From: Actinacidiphila oryziradicis
GTDB taxonomy: Bacteria > Actinomycetota > Actinomycetes > Streptomycetales > Streptomycetaceae
Length of the DNA: 64,000 bases
Assembly: GCF_005047355.1 (NCBI RefSeq)
Contig: NZ_SUMC01000023.1
Span: forward strand, 62,001 to 126,000
Direction of reading: 5' to 3'
Part shown: positions 62,069 to 64,000 of the stretch, piece after piece
Layout of the letters: each line of letters begins with the position of its first letter
Numbering within the stretch: position 1 is the stretch's first letter
Program-made: the position numbers and the translations under genes
Notes under the pieces: generated by a model
What the model saw: only the letters and a program-made list of their open reading frames with translations
What the model was told of the DNA's origin: nothing
Databases searched by the model: none

Positions 62069-62966
62069 ATGGTCACGCCTTCCGATGTCACCCTTCCCGA
62101 CGCCGTATCCGGCCCGGCCGCCGCAGGAACCGGCGGTCCCGGCTTTGACGACCGCCGCAGATCGTGCCGCGCCGGCACGTCGGCCGCTGGGTCACCGCCG
62201 CCGCACTGCTGGTCTTCGCGATGGTGGTCAGTTCCGTCGTCCGCAACCGCGCCTTCCAGTGGGACGCGGTGGCCAGTTACTTCACCACCAGCGCCGTGCT
62301 CGACGGGCTGCTGCTGACCCTGTGGCTGACCGGCGCGGTGATGGCGCTCGGCTTCCTGCTCGGCACCCTGCTGGCGGTGATGCGGCTGTCCGCCAACCCG
62401 GTGCTGCGCACACTGAGCCGGGGCTACGTGTGGATCTTCCGGTCCACGCCACTGCTGGTGCAGCTGCTGTTCTGGTTCAACATCGGCGCCTTGTACCCGA
62501 CGCTCGGATTCGGTGTTCCCTTCGGCCCGCAGTTCGTCACCGTCAAGACGGTGAACCTGCTCGGCCCCACCCTCACCGCCGTCATCGGCCTGACCCTGCA
62601 CGAGGCCGCCTACGCCGCCGAGACGGTGCGCGGCGGCATCCTCTCCGTGGACACCGGCCAGGCCGAGGCCGCCCAGGCCCTCGGCCTCAGCAGATGGCGA
62701 ACGCTGCGCAGGATCGTCGTTCCGCAGGCGATGCGCTGACCTGCTGTTCTCGGTCCAGTTGGTCTACAACCGCACCTATCAGGTCATCCCGCTGCTGCTG
62801 GTCGCCACCCTCTGGTATATCGCCGTCACCACCGTGCTCGGCGTCGGCCAGTTCTATATCGAGCGGTACTACGCGCGCGGTACGGCTCGCGCATTGCCTC
62901 CCACCCCCCTGCAACAGTTGCGCCGGCGCCGCCGACGCTCGCACCGTGTTCGACGGGGACCGGTGA
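62069..62966 (+). pseudogene. Amino-acid ABC transporter permease, multiply disrupted
   Basis: A start at 62069 (VTPSDVTLPDAV) runs to about 62155, where a frame change joins it to PRRHVGRWVTAAALL. The permease continues through YVWIFRSTPLLVQLLFWFN, GLTLHEAAYAAETVRGGI and LSRWRTLRRIVVPQAMR, then a TGA. Some 25-30 residues are missing; in another frame LVYNRTYQVIPLLLVATLW and YYARGTARALPPTP follow. At least two lesions. It was the permease of an HisM/GltK-type importer. IS607-like DNA follows directly. Confidence 0.8.
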
Positions 62967-63032
62967 GGGGTGAACAACAGTCGCATTTTTCATCAGTAGT
63001 TATCTGCCTTCATCAGCCTTTATCCTGATTGC

Positions 63033-63617
63033 GTGAAGCTTTCCGAGTGGGCGGCGCGCAATGGCGTGCATTACCAGACCGCGTGGACCTGGGCGAAAGA
63101 GGGCCGTATGCCGGTCCCTGTCGTGCAGACGCCGTCCGGTATGTGGCTGGTCGAGGAGTCCACTCCCGAGGTCGTTGGGCGGACGGTGGCGTACTGCCGT
63201 GTCTCGTCCGGCGACCAGAAGGCGGATCTCGACCGGCAGGTCTCCCGCGTCGTCCAGGGAGCAGGCGGGCTGGGGCTCGCCGTTGCCGAGGTTGTGACCG
63301 AGGTCGGGTCGGGACTGAACGGGAAACGGCGGAAGCTGCACCGTGTCCTGTCGGACCCGGCCATTGCCGTCATCATCGTGGAGCATCGCGACCGGCTGGC
63401 CCGCTTCGGCGTCGAGCATCTGGAATCGGCACTGTCGGCTTCCGGCCGGCGCCTGGTGGTGCTCGATCCGCAGGAGACGACCAGTGACCTGGTTCGGGAC
63501 ATTACCGAAGTCCTCACCTCGATGTGTGTCCGGCTGTATGGGCAGCGGGCGGCGAAGAGGCGGGCCGCACGCGCTATCGCCGAGGCCACCGCCCCGGCGG
63601 CGGAGAGGACCGGATGA
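63033..63617 (+). mobile_element. tnpA: IS607-family serine recombinase (TnpA)
   Basis: A 194-residue transposase. The MerR-like helix-turn-helix is LSEWAARNGVHYQTAWTWAK, then the resolvase domain with VAYCRVSSGDQKADLDRQV (catalytic Ser), VVTEVGSGLNGKRRKL and IIVEHRDRLARFGVEHLE. This is the IS607 TnpA form, intact. The GTG at 63033 starts it. A four-base ATGA overlap leads to tnpB. The AT-rich 62967-63032 is the presumed left end. Confidence 0.9.
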
Positions 63618-63763
63618 GCGGGGCGGAGCCCGCCGGGAGCGGGAAGAAGAAGCGGCGGGGGTTCGAGGCGCGGCCCGGCTTCCACGTCGTGGGCCACAGG
63701 CTCGCCCTGGACCCAGGCGCGTCCGCCCTGCAGGCTCTGGCCTCGCATTGCGGGGCGGCGCGG
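63614..63763 (+). pseudogene. tnpB: IS607 tnpB, cut after about 50 codons
   Basis: The frame starts with ATG overlapping the tnpA stop and reads GFHVVGHRLALDPGASALQALASHCGAAR, normally followed by F(A)YNW in TnpB. At about 63763 the TnpB sequence stops and livH sequence begins, after which the frame has no meaning and ends at 63829. The RuvC and zinc-finger parts are missing from the window. Confidence 0.8.
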
Positions 63764-64000
63764 TGCTCACTTGCACCGGACTGGGACTGGGCGCTCTGTA
63801 CTTCCTGGTGGCCTCCGGCCTATCGCTGATCTTCGGTCTGATGGACGTGCTGAACTTCGCCCATGGCGCCCTGCTCTCCATCGGCGCGTACGGCGCCTGG
63901 TGGGCCGCCGGCGGGAACCTGCCCGGAGCCGGCCGGAGCGGATTCGGCTTCGTCCTGGCGGTGGCCTTCGGCACGGCGGTCGGCACCCTGGCCGCGGTCC
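63764..64000 (+). repeat. Exact copy of livH 5' region
   Basis: The 237 bases to the window end are identical to 47475-47711 within livH, base for base, with no mismatch seen. A GTG at 63763 would be in the livH frame and replace its first residues. The copy continues beyond the window, so its full length and right junction are unknown. Confidence 0.93.

Noticed and set aside
61714..62601. Long minus-strand frame whose end is the leader peptide
   Set aside because: Its first 260 codons lie opposite the permease remnant and are Gln/Gly/His-rich noise; only the last 25-32 codons resemble a leader peptide.

Overview
The window is very GC-rich, with strong third-position GC bias, GTG starts, Rpf and roadblock proteins, many secreted and lipoprotein genes and a ydaO-type riboswitch above an Rpf gene. 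This points to a Streptomyces or close relative, probably an accessory-rich part of the chromosome. I see no tRNA, rRNA, CRISPR array or phage block.

Layout. 0-9 kb: 3' part of lnt, an amidohydrolase with an AsnC regulator, a zinc-ribbon-like small protein, a small lipoprotein, a four-gene roadblock/DUF4388 operon and a secreted tripeptidyl aminopeptidase. 9-20 kb: signalling genes (a PP2C phosphatase fused to a gutted hybrid kinase, a GGDEF-EAL protein, SpoIIAB-like ATPases, a broken MEDS-STAS gene, a large LuxR regulator) and a cell-wall Rpf/LysM/M23 protein under a probable c-di-AMP riboswitch. 20-35 kb: reductases, a FUSC transporter, a GlxA regulator with an isochorismatase, 3-dehydroshikimate dehydratase, dienelactone hydrolase, and an operon of SDR, amidohydrolase, CoA ligase and MaoC hydratase facing MarR and IclR regulators. 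That operon matches the composition of the cou system for p-hydroxycinnamate breakdown.

35-54 kb: a secreted GH78 rhamnosidase, an acyl-CoA dehydrogenase ruin carrying a MITE-like element, a secreted PHB depolymerase/CE1 esterase, scoAB behind a second copy of the same element family, a five-gene liv-type ABC transporter, a GAF-PucR regulator and a 3-hydroxybutyrate dehydrogenase. Depolymerase, importer, dehydrogenase and CoA transferase could together scavenge polyhydroxybutyrate and ketone bodies.

54-64 kb: decaying DNA. It holds an intact MOSC/reductase/ferredoxin fusion and an esterase lipoprotein among truncated SnoaL, LysR, substrate-binding-protein and permease genes and a frameshifted flavin monooxygenase with a cysteine-ending leader peptide upstream. 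The window ends in an IS607-type element whose tnpB breaks off into 237 bp identical to livH, which lies 16 kb upstream.

The strongest leads are the tnpB/livH junction, the two-copy terminal-inverted-repeat element, the kinase-PP2C fusion with its catalytic domain deleted, the three-roadblock operon without a GTPase, and the leader peptide.
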